A DNA stretch of 64,000 bases, taken from positions 558,001 through 622,000 of the forward strand of contig CAXXGM010000003.1 of the NCBI GenBank assembly GCA_963677325.2. Direction: 5' to 3'. The first letter of the stretch is position 1. The number at the start of each line of letters is the position of its first letter. This DNA is from G963677325 sp963677325 (lineage in GTDB: Bacteria; Bacteroidota; Bacteroidia; Bacteroidales; Prolixibacteraceae). The notes below the pieces were generated by a model that was not told where the DNA came from, ran no database searches, and worked only from the letters and a program-made list of their open reading frames with translations. Shown here piece after piece: positions 43,842 through 53,316 of this stretch. The position numbers were made by a program, and so were the translations under genes.

Positions 43842-45002
43842 CTACTGATGCCGGTAGCCGATCACTACATGATTTCCAAAAATATCATTGTAGGCCATAT
43901 TAAAGTTAGTAATCGAAGAGGGGTCCAGAGGAGTGGTCAATACATATTCCTTATTTTCAGGACCCAGGTTCGGCGAGTTATGAATTCTTCCTGAATTTCC
44001 GTCAAATTGTATGATTATATCGGTCAGAAGCCTTGTGGCGTCAACAACGGCAACTGTGCTGACGGAATAATACTCCCAGGTTACCTTGTTCAACTTTCCG
44101 GAAGAATCATAGCTGAGGGTGGGGTAGAGATAAGCAAGGTTATTGATTGTTCCGGAGAAGGCGGGTAATTCAAAAAACAACTGCTGGTTTTTATAAATCA
44201 CTTTGCATTGGGTGAACTGCGGAGCGTTGATTGGAATTAAGTCGGTGTAGAAAATGGTGTGATTCGGATTGATTCCTTTCTGGCTGGTGGTGTACGAAAC
44301 AGAGCCGTCCACGCTTGAGAAAGTGATTTCGTTGCCCACACTGCTCTCATTGGCTGTAATGAACATCAGCCGGTACGAATCAACGCTGATTGCGTTTAAT
44401 TTAGCCGGAGTGGTAGTATAGTTGCCCCCGGATCCGAAGTAGGTAAAGGCCAGGCGATAAAATTTGCCTTCCAGCATATCGATAACGCCATTTTGATCTG
44501 TATCAGGATTTTTAACATAGAGTGAAAAATTCACGCTTGCATACCGGTACTTTTGTATCTGTTCGGTGTTCATTTTCATAAACTGCGACAGGATATCGGT
44601 GCTGGCAGATACAATATTTCCATTGGCAGACATGGTTCCCAGGTTGACGATGGAAGTTGTATCGTTCAGGTAATTCAGCGGCAATGATTGAATTCCCTGG
44701 CCGAGGGTCAGGTAGCCGAGGAAATTCTTGGCCTCGTTGGAGAAGATCAATCCGACGGGTTCATCTTTATTGACCTGTACGGTAAAGGTGCCGTCAATGA
44801 TATTGGTAACGGTAATTTCGCCCGAGGTATTAAAAAGCAAAACCTTTGTAGCTTCTTTCCCGTCGATGGTGGCAGATCTGGTTACGGGCAGTTTACCTGT
44901 GATTTTGACCCGGTTGGTTTTGGAAGCATTATCGGAATCCTCCTTACTGCATCCGGCGAAAATGATTATCAGCGCAATCATCAATCCTGCAATCGGTTTC
45001 AT
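43842..45002 (-). CDS. Unknown lipoprotein with a dockerin-like calcium loop
   Basis: I do not recognise this 386-residue protein. It has a lipoprotein signal with a lipobox at about Cys18 (IFAGC) followed by SKEDSDN. The body is beta-rich: an early ITGKLPVTRSATIDGKEATK, a middle part with NPDTDQNGVIDMLEG (about 161-175), which has the DxDxNGxxD spacing of EF-hand or dockerin calcium loops, and a C-terminus ending FGNHVVIGYRHQ. Likely surface or periplasmic. It stands alone in a repeat-rich region with its own promoter (45031-45059, minus strand). No enzymatic motif is seen. Confidence 0.7.
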   Translation of the reverse strand: MKPIAGLMIALIIIFAGCSKEDSDNASKTNRVKITGKLPVTRSATIDGKEATKVLLFNTSGEITVTNIIDGTFTVQVNKDEPVGLIFSNEAKNFLGYLTLGQGIQSLPLNYLNDTTSIVNLGTMSANGNIVSASTDILSQFMKMNTEQIQKYRYASVNFSLYVKNPDTDQNGVIDMLEGKFYRLAFTYFGSGGNYTTTPAKLNAISVDSYRLMFITANESSVGNEITFSSVDGSVSYTTSQKGINPNHTIFYTDLIPINAPQFTQCKVIYKNQQLFFELPAFSGTINNLAYLYPTLSYDSSGKLNKVTWEYYSVSTVAVVDATRLLTDIIIQFDGNSGRIHNSPNLGPENKEYVLTTPLDPSSITNFNMAYNDIFGNHVVIGYRHQ

Positions 45003-45030
45003 AATCTTATGATTTAAAGGTTTAGATAGT

Positions 45031-45059
45031 CAAAATTAAATTTTTTTAATTGATTCCAA
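45031..45059 (-). promoter_or_regulatory. Promoter of the unknown lipoprotein gene
   Basis: On the minus strand TTG (45059-45057), 18 bases, then TAATTTTG (45038-45031). Fits TAnnTTTG and places the start point about 22 bases before the ATG at 45002. Confidence 0.5.
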
Positions 45060-45221
45060 TAATTAATTTCAGTCACAATGAAAATATTTTCAATATCCTT
45101 AAAAAGGGGAGAAGGAAGATAAAAATAGAGCGGATATTTTATATAAAGGCTGAGGGTAAATAGCTTTGGGTCTGAATACTACTGAAGCATCAAATCGGTA
45201 AAATCATTGAAAATTTTACTT

Positions 45222-45320
45222 CTCAACCTGGTCCGGGGTGATCAAAATGTTCAGGAAGCCCGATCCCTGCCGGGCTGCGGCAATGCTTGCGATAAATATC
45301 CGGTTTACATGAGAAAAGGA
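45222..45320 (+). pseudogene. Decayed copy of the FeoB-associated Cys-rich gene
   Basis: From AAAATGTTC at 45244 to 45314 this matches 40083-40154 in about 64 of 72 positions, including the Cys motif region GATCCCTGCC and GGCTGCGGCAATGC. Weaker similarity continues upstream to 45222. One base is missing within the first Cys pair (GGGG became GGG) and another is gained further up, so the frame is broken and ends at a TGA. Nothing of feoB is visible beside it, so only the small gene or its 3' half was copied, or the rest has been lost. Confidence 0.8.
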
Positions 45321-45457
45321 ATGATTAAAAAAAGAAATTGAACCTCTTTGATTTGGAATTTTTGAAGCTATTAACTAATAGAAGCAATTACCCCATCTTA
45401 AATTTTAAATATCAATACCTTGCAAACCTTCTAATGAAATTTTATATCTAAGTTGAG

Positions 45458-45492
45458 GCAATTCGCGCAATGGAATTCGCCTCATGTAAATC
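45458..45492 (-). repeat. Inverted repeat flanking the histidine kinase gene, copy 1
   Basis: Read on the minus strand this is GATTTACATGAGGCGAATTC..., matching 47962-47996 in 31 of 35 positions, with the first 14 and last 8 bases identical. It lies 18 bases beyond the kinase stop. Confidence 0.75.
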
Positions 45493-45510
45493 TCCCTTCT
45501 CCAGCCTGTC

Positions 45511-47859
45511 TTACACCGGGAGCTTTACCGTAAAGGTACTGCCGGCTCCAAATTCTGATTTTACGCTGATCGAACCATGAAGCATTTCTACTAATTTCCT
45601 GGTGATTGATAACCCCAGGCCCGAACCTTCAAATTTTCGGGTAAGATTATTTTCAAGCTGCATAAAAGGATAAAACAGCGATTCGAGATCTTCTTCCCTG
45701 ATACCGATTCCGGTGTCTGAGACTTCTGTAATGATCCAGTTATTATCCCTGTAACAGGTGATTGTAACCGACCCTTTTTCGGTAAATTTAACTGAATTGT
45801 TGAGTAAGTTGATAAAAATCTGTCTGACACGTTTTTTATCACTCACAATCTCACCCACGGACGGATCTTTTACAAAACTGAGCGTTATTCCCTTGATGTC
45901 GGCGAATGGTTGTACCAGTTGCTTAACCTCTTCAATTGTTTCTGTGAAATCGAATCGTTCGTATTCGGGTTTTAATTCACCGGCATTTATTTTGGAAATA
46001 TCCAGGATGTCATTGATCAGGGAGAGAAGATGGCGGCCGCTCTTTTGTACCATCTCAAGCTGTTTTTCCTGCTCCCGGTTCAGGGGGCCAGCCAGGCGTT
46101 TCAAAAGAATCCCGCTGAACCCGATGATCGAATTAAGCGGTGTGCGAAGCTCGTGCGATATGTTCAGCAGGAAGGAAGTTTTGATCCGGTCGGCTGCTTC
46201 AGCGTGTTCCCTGGCCTTTTCAAGCTGAGCAGTCCTTTTCCTTACTTTTTCTTCCAGGTTCTTGTTGTAATTCTTAATCATTTGTTCGGCCTTTACCTTC
46301 CCGGTAATATCGGTGAGAAGAGCAATAACCTCACCGGGTTTCGGAGAGTAGGCATAAATGAAAAGATATTGCCGGGTTGGTTTAAAATAGGTTTCGAACC
46401 TCTCCTCTATACCTTCGCCCTCAACTTTAAAATAATTTTCAATGTATTGTAAAAAATCCATATTAACGTCGTGATAGACATCTTTCATGGTATGACCTTC
46501 AACCTCAGCTCTCTTAACGCCAAACATCCGTTCATAACCATCATTGACCTGCAGGTAAAGAATATCTTCTATATGGCCCTGCGAGTCGGTAATAATCCTG
46601 AAATGAGCAATGCCAATGAGCTTATTCGCAAATAGGGTGGAATATCTTTGCTGGCTTTCAAACAAAGCCTCTTCGGCTCTTTTCTGATCGGTAATATTAA
46701 TGGCATATCCAAACCATTCTTCAATATTCCCATCCTTGTCCAGAATCGGGACAGCCCGTGAGTGGCTCCATCCTACAGTCCCGTCCGGAAGGTACACCCG
46801 GTGTTCCAGTTCAAATAAAATCTTATTTTTAATGGCCAGGTTGATGCAATTCAGAACTTCCGGAAGATTCTCCTGGGGAATATAATCTCCGGGGTTGTAA
46901 GGTTGGTTCTCTGCCGGAGTAGATAAGGGCCCTGAAATCGAGTAAGCGGTCTGCCAGTCAGGACTCATCCGGTAAATGGTATTGGAGGATGCTTTCAGCA
47001 GGGCTGTTAATCCCTGCTCGCTCTTTTGCAGGGCCTCCTCTGCTTTTCGCCTGGATTTATCAATCCTGTTTAACCACCAGGCGTTCATCCATATCAATGA
47101 CAGGAGAAATAGGGTATAAAATATTGCCACAGCCAATATCAGGCCTTCTGAAGTCATCAAACCATAACGTTCAGCTTTAATTCTCAAAACGGCAATAACA
47201 ACAGGAACGGCCAGAATCCAGGGCAGTAGCCTCCGTCCCATCACGCTTCCGAGACCCGGACCTGATAAAATTTTCATCAGCCAGGTATTCTTCTTCACCA
47301 AAAGAATGGCCAGACACAATAAAAGTAAGGAAAGGGCAGTCCCGGGCGCAATTGTTATCTGTCCGATTTGAAACAGGTCATATACATTCAGGATATAGGC
47401 GAACAGGCCAAAATAACTCAATGCAGCAGCCGGTATTAATAATACATGCGCTATATTATCCTGGCGGCGGGAGTTGTTTGCAAGGAGAATAAAAATAACT
47501 CCCAGGTTCAAAAAAATAAATGTTGTTGTCAATGCCATCCTAAAGTGGTAGAATACTGATTTTTCATCTACCCATATAGGAAACAGGCTGGCCAGCAGGA
47601 TAATAACAAAGGTAATCCTTAAAATAGTTCTTCCGGATTTGAAATCCTTCTGAAATATCCACAACGATAATGAAGCCAGCATCAGCAGGACTGCTGTGAG
47701 TAATTTCATTTGTGGAAAGTGGGGTAAAATTTTTGTGATCAGACCTGTATCGGCTAAAAAATGCAGCAAGCCAATTATAAAAACCAGCCAGAGGCAGACA
47801 TTGGCCGCTTTGCCTTTATAATTACGGGGATAAGTATTTATTTTTTTTACACCAGCCAT
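45511..47859 (-). CDS. Membrane PAS-type sensor histidine kinase
   Basis: The 782-residue protein has about eight hydrophobic segments (20-265), then two PAS domains (about 280-395 and 400-525), a HisKA domain with the phosphate-accepting His569 in NISHELRTPLNS, and an ATPase domain to the end with INLLNNSVKFT (N box), SDTGIGIREED (G1) and EGSGLGLSITRKLVEML (G2). No receiver domain or cognate response regulator is adjacent. The first PAS domain ends in EEWFGYAINITDQKR, the typical PAC turn. It should sense at the inner membrane. TATCTTTG on the minus strand (47928-47921) may be its -7 box. Inverted 35-base repeats flank the gene on both sides. Confidence 0.92.
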   Translation of the reverse strand: MAGVKKINTYPRNYKGKAANVCLWLVFIIGLLHFLADTGLITKILPHFPQMKLLTAVLLMLASLSLWIFQKDFKSGRTILRITFVIILLASLFPIWVDEKSVFYHFRMALTTTFIFLNLGVIFILLANNSRRQDNIAHVLLIPAAALSYFGLFAYILNVYDLFQIGQITIAPGTALSLLLLCLAILLVKKNTWLMKILSGPGLGSVMGRRLLPWILAVPVVIAVLRIKAERYGLMTSEGLILAVAIFYTLFLLSLIWMNAWWLNRIDKSRRKAEEALQKSEQGLTALLKASSNTIYRMSPDWQTAYSISGPLSTPAENQPYNPGDYIPQENLPEVLNCINLAIKNKILFELEHRVYLPDGTVGWSHSRAVPILDKDGNIEEWFGYAINITDQKRAEEALFESQQRYSTLFANKLIGIAHFRIITDSQGHIEDILYLQVNDGYERMFGVKRAEVEGHTMKDVYHDVNMDFLQYIENYFKVEGEGIEERFETYFKPTRQYLFIYAYSPKPGEVIALLTDITGKVKAEQMIKNYNKNLEEKVRKRTAQLEKAREHAEAADRIKTSFLLNISHELRTPLNSIIGFSGILLKRLAGPLNREQEKQLEMVQKSGRHLLSLINDILDISKINAGELKPEYERFDFTETIEEVKQLVQPFADIKGITLSFVKDPSVGEIVSDKKRVRQIFINLLNNSVKFTEKGSVTITCYRDNNWIITEVSDTGIGIREEDLESLFYPFMQLENNLTRKFEGSGLGLSITRKLVEMLHGSISVKSEFGAGSTFTVKLPV

Positions 47860-47961
47860 TTAGCCAAATTTGAAATACTTTGAAACACATTTGTCCTGAT
47901 CCCGGTGATTGGATATTATTCAAAGATAATGAAATAAGAATTAATTTTTAATCAGGTTGGC

Positions 47962-47996
47962 GATTTACATGAGGCAAATTTCATTGTACGAATTGC
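47962..47996 (+). repeat. Inverted repeat flanking the histidine kinase gene, copy 2
   Basis: GATTTACATGAGGCAAATTT... faces the copy at 45458-45492, 2.5 kb away. It lies in the divergent region (47860-48167) between the kinase gene and the ECF sigma gene, about 130 bases before the sigma -7 box. The rest of that region shows only promoter boxes. Confidence 0.75.
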
Positions 47997-48126
47997 TTGT
48001 TGCAAATCATTATTAGAGACCGGATTCATTTCACCGCTAATCGCACCCCCTTCGTGAAAGTTAGTTTTACCTGCCTCAATTAATTCAGCGTTTTTCTTTT
48101 ATTCTGTCTTTTTAAGAAATTAATTA

Positions 48127-48134
48127 TACATTTG
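48127..48134 (+). promoter_or_regulatory. -7 promoter box of the ECF sigma gene
   Basis: TACATTTG fits TAnnTTTG and lies 33 bases before the ATG at 48168. The -33 position is T-rich (TTCTGTCTT) without an exact TTTG. Confidence 0.5.
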
Positions 48135-48167
48135 AAGTTGAAAATTGGAACTAACGACCTAACAAAA

Positions 48168-48752
48168 ATGATGGAAACCAATTTCGTATCGGAAACCGAA
48201 TGGGTTCTTGCATTAAAAGAAGGAAATCTGCAGGCTTTTAATGAATTATTTGAGCGGTATGGGAAACGGTTATACTATTTTTCAATAGGATATTTGAAAT
48301 CTCCGGAGATTGCAGAGGAAATTGTTCAGGAAGTTTTCCTGAAAATATGGGATAACAGGATAGAATTGTCAGTTTATAAATCACTTGAATCCTATTTATT
48401 TACCATTACCAAGAACGGCATTTTAAATACAATCCGCAAATCAAAATCGGAACAAGCCTATTTGGATTATGTGAAAAGTAATCCCCAAAAAAATGTTCTT
48501 CTCGATGAAGAATTAGATTTTAATGAGCTTGAGAATGCTTATCGTGAAGCGATAAAACAATTGAGCCCAAGGAGGAAAGAAATATATTTATTGAGCAAAG
48601 AGCAGTTTTTTTCGTATGCAGAAATTGCCGGTAAGATGAATATATCTGTCAAAACAGTTGAGAATCAGATGACAGCTGCCCTATCTGAAATTAGAAGGAA
48701 CCTTCGTTCTCTGGGATTTTCAGGAATCATCTTCTTTGAATTGTTTTTATAA
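48168..48752 (+). CDS. ECF RNA polymerase sigma-70 factor of the glycan locus
   Basis: The 194-residue protein has region 2 (FNELFERYGKRLYYFSIGYL ... EEIVQEVFLKIWDNR) and region 4 (QLSPRRKEIYLLSKEQFFSY then AEIAGKMNISVKTVENQMTAAL) joined by a short linker. This is the Bacteroidota ECF type that works with FecR-type anti-sigma factors. The frame extends to a TTG at 48132; ATG codons at 48168 and 48171 are the likely starts. The adjacent FecR gene and STN-type SusC complete the signalling chain. Confidence 0.93.
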   Translation: MMETNFVSETEWVLALKEGNLQAFNELFERYGKRLYYFSIGYLKSPEIAEEIVQEVFLKIWDNRIELSVYKSLESYLFTITKNGILNTIRKSKSEQAYLDYVKSNPQKNVLLDEELDFNELENAYREAIKQLSPRRKEIYLLSKEQFFSYAEIAGKMNISVKTVENQMTAALSEIRRNLRSLGFSGIIFFELFL

Positions 48753-48824
48753 GTCAAAAAAATATTTTCAATAGGGGTTTTGTTCTCTTCGCGTGTATAC
48801 CTGACTGAATAACCAAAAATCATA

Positions 48825-49868
48825 ATGGGTACAAATCATCCTATAAATCACAAGTATCTGCTTGGCCGAATGCTTTCCGGTGAGTTGACTGATGCTGAGA
48901 AAGCTGATCTTCAGACTTATATCCAACATTCATTTAAAGACGATGAACTGGATTTATTGATGCATGAACATTGGGTTGGATTAGAGGATAAGGAGATTGT
49001 CGCAGATGAAATGCAATTGCTTATTTTGAAAAACAAAATAATTTCCCAAATAAAACAAATACAAAGTTCAACCAAGGAGAAATACCAACTTTTCTCATCC
49101 GGGTGGAAAAATTATTTGGTACGTATTGCTGCGGCATTGTTTATTCCTCTTTTGCTGGGATCTTTGTTCGTTTTTTACCGGATGGACCGGCAAATCGATC
49201 AACAGATTGCTTCCAGTGAGAGAGTAGTTGCTAATCCCGGTTCAAGAGCACATTTCACACTGCCTGATCATACAGAAGTATGGCTGAACTCAGGGAGCTC
49301 GCTTGAATTTCCGCTTACTTTCAATCAACAGGACCGCCGGAAAGTTAAATTGTCCGGGCAGGGATATTTTAAGGTAGCCAAAGACAAGGAGCATCCTTTT
49401 CTTGTTGAAACAGATGGAATTACTGTAAAAGCATTGGGGACTTCTTTTGATGTATCAAATTATGATAACGACAACCAAATAAGTTCCACTTTGGAAGAGG
49501 GGTCCATCGCACTTATCGATTTGAATGGCAATGAAGTTATCAGAATCCTGCCCGGACAAAAGGCCATCCTTGATAAAACCACCCATATTATGAAGGTCAG
49601 AGATGTAGAAACATTATTAACCACTTCATGGAAAGACGGAAAACTTATTTTCAGGAATACATCCTTATCCGATGTTGCAGAGCAGCTGGAAAGATGGTTT
49701 AATTGTAAAATACATCTGGATCCGGAATTAGTAAAATCTGATCTGTTTTATACGGCAACAATTCAGGATGAGACTTTGGGAGAAGTGATGAAAATGATAG
49801 AGATATCAACCAGAATAAAAACTAAAATTGAAAGGAGGGAGGTGTATATAGATAGTAAAATTAAATAG
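48825..49868 (+). CDS. FecR-family anti-sigma factor
   Basis: The 347-residue protein has a cytoplasmic N-terminal part (1-98) that should hold the sigma factor, one membrane helix (about 100-118, IAAALFIPLLLGSLFVFY), a periplasmic FecR domain (about 130-235; VVANPGSRAHFTLPDHTEVW and YFKVAKDKEHPFLVET) and a DUF4974 domain at the end (about 270-345; LIFRNTSLSDVAEQLERWF). Signal from the STN domain of SusC is expected to release the sigma factor. Spacing to the sigma gene is 72 bases. Confidence 0.93.
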   Translation: MGTNHPINHKYLLGRMLSGELTDAEKADLQTYIQHSFKDDELDLLMHEHWVGLEDKEIVADEMQLLILKNKIISQIKQIQSSTKEKYQLFSSGWKNYLVRIAAALFIPLLLGSLFVFYRMDRQIDQQIASSERVVANPGSRAHFTLPDHTEVWLNSGSSLEFPLTFNQQDRRKVKLSGQGYFKVAKDKEHPFLVETDGITVKALGTSFDVSNYDNDNQISSTLEEGSIALIDLNGNEVIRILPGQKAILDKTTHIMKVRDVETLLTTSWKDGKLIFRNTSLSDVAEQLERWFNCKIHLDPELVKSDLFYTATIQDETLGEVMKMIEISTRIKTKIERREVYIDSKIK

Positions 49869-49954
49869 GAAGAAAAAGGGCAGTGTTTGCGGCACCACCC
49901 TTAATGAATCAATCATTAATATCATTAATAATTAACCCAAGAAAAGACAAAAGT

Positions 49955-52900
49955 ATGAAAAAATCATGGTTCTTCGCGAACCACAGGTATTTATTTGCCT
50001 GTGCCGGTAAATTCTTAAAAATTATGAAAATCTGCATTTTCATTATTGTTTTTGCCACTATGCAAACGTATGCATTCGACAATTACGCCCAAACAAAGAA
50101 AATGGATGTGAAAATCGAGCATTCAAGTATTGTCTCGGCACTGGAGCAAATTGAAGCTCAATCCGAGTTCTTTTTCTTTTACAACAACAAGGTTGTCAGG
50201 CTTGACAAAAAAGTTTCAGTTGATCTAAAGGATAAAACGATCGACGAAATATTACATGCGATATTTAAAGATACTGACATAGAGTACACAATAAATAACC
50301 GGCAAATTATCCTTTCGGGGAAAGAAGCCGGGACTTCACTCAGTCAGCAACAAAAATCCGTTTCCGGTAAAGTAACCGATTCTTCCGGTGCTGCCTTGCC
50401 TGGTGTATCTGTAGTAGTGAAAGGAACTACAATCGGGATAATAACTGACAATGAAGGACATTATTCACTTTCCAATATTCCTGAAAATGCGGCTTTGCAA
50501 TTTTCGTTTATAGGAATGAAGACGCAGCAGATCTTAGTTGGAAGTCAAACGACTATAGATGTGTTATTAACTCAAGAAACCATAGGGCTTGAAGAAGTGG
50601 TTGCAATTGGATATGGTACGATGAAGAAGGAGGCTGTTACCGGAGCTGTAACAAAAGCCAACCTGGATCTCTATAAAAATGTTCCTGTTAACAACATCCT
50701 GGAAACCGTAAAAGGAAGTGTAGCCGGGTTAAACATTGGAGGAATTAACATGGCCGGTGCTGTGGCTAATTTAACAATCAGGGGACAAAACACTATATCA
50801 GCAGGTACTACCCCGTTAATCGTAGTGGACGGCGCAATTTTTAACGGTTCTCTCGCCGACATTCCCACGGAGGATGTTGCATCATTTACTGTATTGAAGG
50901 ACGCCAGTGCAGCGGCTGTTTATGGCTCTCGTTCTGCAAACGGAGTCATTCTTATTGAAACACAAAAAGGTGAAGGTATTTCCGGAAAGCCAAAATTCAG
51001 CGTTAAGGTTAATACTGGTATGAGCAATCAGTTAGAACCATTGAAGACTTACGATGGACCGGGCTACCTTAAACGCGTACTGGATATCCGCACAACGAAT
51101 GGTTCACCAGCCAATCCTAGTGATATAGCCCTCTATTTGCAGCCGATCGAAGCAACAAACTATAATGCGACGCCTGATCACAAACCTACTATCGTTGATC
51201 CTGCCAAGATCTTTAGTCATACAGGTAATGTGTTAGATTTAAATGTTAGTGTTTCCAACAGCACCGAAAAGACTAATTATTATATATCTACATCCCTGAT
51301 TAAACAAAAAGGGGTTTTGATAAACGATGAATTTAAACATATATCGGGAAGAGTAAACATTAGCAGTGATCTGACCAGTTGGTTTAATTTAGGAATAAAG
51401 AGTTCTTATAGTTTAAAAGATTACTCTGGTTATACTCCAACTTCCATGATGTGGTTGGTTAATACTTTAAGCCCGTACGGTTCTTTGTATGATGAAAATG
51501 GTCAGTACAGAGAGCTCCCACAATCTACTACATCATGTGTAAGTCCTTACTGGTTAATAGCAACCGAGGATGCAGATATCAGGAATGCCCTTGCCGGAAT
51601 CGTTTCAGCTACCATAAAAGCTCCATGGGTAAAAGGACTTTCTTATCAGATGAATTATTCAAATTCTCTTAATTGGGACAATCAGGATCAATTTTGGGAT
51701 AAGCGTACCTACAATGGAATAGGTAAAAACGGATATGGTAATCGTGCCAACGGGCAAACCAATAACATGTTGCTGGATAACATGATCAAATATTACCACA
51801 CTTTTTCCGATAAGCACAATGTTGATGTTACCTTATTGTATTCAAGGGAAAATACAACCTGGAAAAGTGCGAATGCTTACGCAGAGAAATTTGATAATAC
51901 GGTTCTTGGCTCTTATTCCCTGCAAAATGGGTCTATACAAACCGTAACAACAGGGGGTGGGGAAACTAATGCAATCGGTATGATGGCCCGGGCTTCGTAT
52001 TCATATAATCAAAAATATTCAATAACAGGGACCATACGTCGTGATGGTTATTCTGCTTTCAGTAAAAACAAAAAATGGGGGGTGTTCCCTTCGGCTGGTT
52101 TAAACTGGAATATTTCCAAAGAAAGTTTTATGAAGGATGTGGCCCCTGTCAAAAACCTGGCTCTGCGCGCTTCTTATGGAGTAAACGGGAACCAGTCAAT
52201 TTCGGCATATAGTACACTTGCCAGGATAGCTACAAGCATGTATGCATTTTATCCGGACAACTCATACACAATAACCCAGTACATTTCTTCACTCTCAAAT
52301 AACGATCTGGGATGGGAATCAACAACCGGATTAAACGTGGGTCTTGATTTTTCACTTTTTGATAATAAGCGGTTAAGCGGATCAATCGATGCTTATAATA
52401 CAAAGACCAACGATTTGATGTTTTCCCTGGCAGTGCCCAGCGCTTCCGGAACCGGCTCTGTTATGTCAAATATCGGTGAAATAAAAAATAAGGGTATTGA
52501 AATCAACCTTCATTCATTAAACCTTGATATGGGTAATTTTAAATGGAATTCTGATATCGCCTTTTCCATTAACCGTAATAAAGTAGTGACTATTCTCGGA
52601 CAGGATAATGATCAGGATGGTAGGGAAGATGATCTGATTAGTTCAAATATTTTTATCGGAAAATCTCTTGGAACAATTTATGGTTATAAAGTAACCGGAA
52701 TGTGGCAACAGGCCGACAAGGATGGTGGAACAATCATGCAAGGTATGCGCCCCGGGGATTATAAATTGGAAGATGTAGATATAGATGGTGCGATCACCTC
52801 AACTAAAGACAGGCAATTTATGGGAAATACAAATCCTAATTTCAGATGGAGCTTTACCAATACCCTGCAATACAAGAACTTTTCCTTGATGGCCTATTTA

Positions 52901-53311
52901 TATTCGATATGGGGTGGAAATGACTGGTATTTATCATCTACGAATACTCCGTATTATAATGGATATGCAAACGCTGAAGCGTGTAATGTTCCTGTCTATG
53001 ATTACTGGACACCAACAAACACAAATGCTATGTTTCCCCGTACCGATTATAGCCAAAGTGCAAGGTATAAAGGGAGAAAATACATTGACAGGAGTTTTAT
53101 CAAATTACAGAAAGTGTCGTTAACCTATGACGCAAGCAGTCTGGTTAAACCATGGGGAATTAACGGGCTGAGTTTCTCTGTAAGTGCTGACAATCTATTT
53201 ACCTATGCTCCTAATTGGGTTGGATTGGATCCTGAGACCGATAACGGGCTTACCGATAATGCCATACCTTCAATTCGTACTTATTTATTCTCAGCAACAT
53301 TCAATTTTTAA
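49955..53311 (+). CDS. STN-domain SusC/RagA-family outer membrane transporter
   Basis: The 1118-residue protein begins with a long signal region (MKKSWFFANHRYLFACAGKF with a hydrophobic core at about 24-38), then an STN domain (about 48-105; VSALEQIEAQSEFFFFYNN) that signals to FecR, a carboxypeptidase-like domain (about 133-205; GKVTDSSGAALPGVSVVVKG), a plug (EVVAIGYGTMKKEAVTGAV; TPLIVVDGAIFNG; AAVYGSRSANGVILIET) and a barrel to FSATFNF. It imports a glycan piece and reports on it. The start at 49955 is chosen because it opens the signal peptide. SusD follows after 5 bases. Confidence 0.95.
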   Translation: MKKSWFFANHRYLFACAGKFLKIMKICIFIIVFATMQTYAFDNYAQTKKMDVKIEHSSIVSALEQIEAQSEFFFFYNNKVVRLDKKVSVDLKDKTIDEILHAIFKDTDIEYTINNRQIILSGKEAGTSLSQQQKSVSGKVTDSSGAALPGVSVVVKGTTIGIITDNEGHYSLSNIPENAALQFSFIGMKTQQILVGSQTTIDVLLTQETIGLEEVVAIGYGTMKKEAVTGAVTKANLDLYKNVPVNNILETVKGSVAGLNIGGINMAGAVANLTIRGQNTISAGTTPLIVVDGAIFNGSLADIPTEDVASFTVLKDASAAAVYGSRSANGVILIETQKGEGISGKPKFSVKVNTGMSNQLEPLKTYDGPGYLKRVLDIRTTNGSPANPSDIALYLQPIEATNYNATPDHKPTIVDPAKIFSHTGNVLDLNVSVSNSTEKTNYYISTSLIKQKGVLINDEFKHISGRVNISSDLTSWFNLGIKSSYSLKDYSGYTPTSMMWLVNTLSPYGSLYDENGQYRELPQSTTSCVSPYWLIATEDADIRNALAGIVSATIKAPWVKGLSYQMNYSNSLNWDNQDQFWDKRTYNGIGKNGYGNRANGQTNNMLLDNMIKYYHTFSDKHNVDVTLLYSRENTTWKSANAYAEKFDNTVLGSYSLQNGSIQTVTTGGGETNAIGMMARASYSYNQKYSITGTIRRDGYSAFSKNKKWGVFPSAGLNWNISKESFMKDVAPVKNLALRASYGVNGNQSISAYSTLARIATSMYAFYPDNSYTITQYISSLSNNDLGWESTTGLNVGLDFSLFDNKRLSGSIDAYNTKTNDLMFSLAVPSASGTGSVMSNIGEIKNKGIEINLHSLNLDMGNFKWNSDIAFSINRNKVVTILGQDNDQDGREDDLISSNIFIGKSLGTIYGYKVTGMWQQADKDGGTIMQGMRPGDYKLEDVDIDGAITSTKDRQFMGNTNPNFRWSFTNTLQYKNFSLMAYLYSIWGGNDWYLSSTNTPYYNGYANAEACNVPVYDYWTPTNTNAMFPRTDYSQSARYKGRKYIDRSFIKLQKVSLTYDASSLVKPWGINGLSFSVSADNLFTYAPNWVGLDPETDNGLTDNAIPSIRTYLFSATFNF

Positions 53312-53316
53312 AACAA

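Larger units (their letters stand above)
45003..45510. other. 508-base gap with promoter, gene remnant and repeat
   Basis: It holds the lipoprotein promoter, the remnant of the Feo Cys-rich gene (45222-45320) and one arm of the repeat flanking the kinase gene (45458-45492), which also folds on itself as TGAGGC.../...GCCTCA. Nothing else is recognised. Confidence 0.55.
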
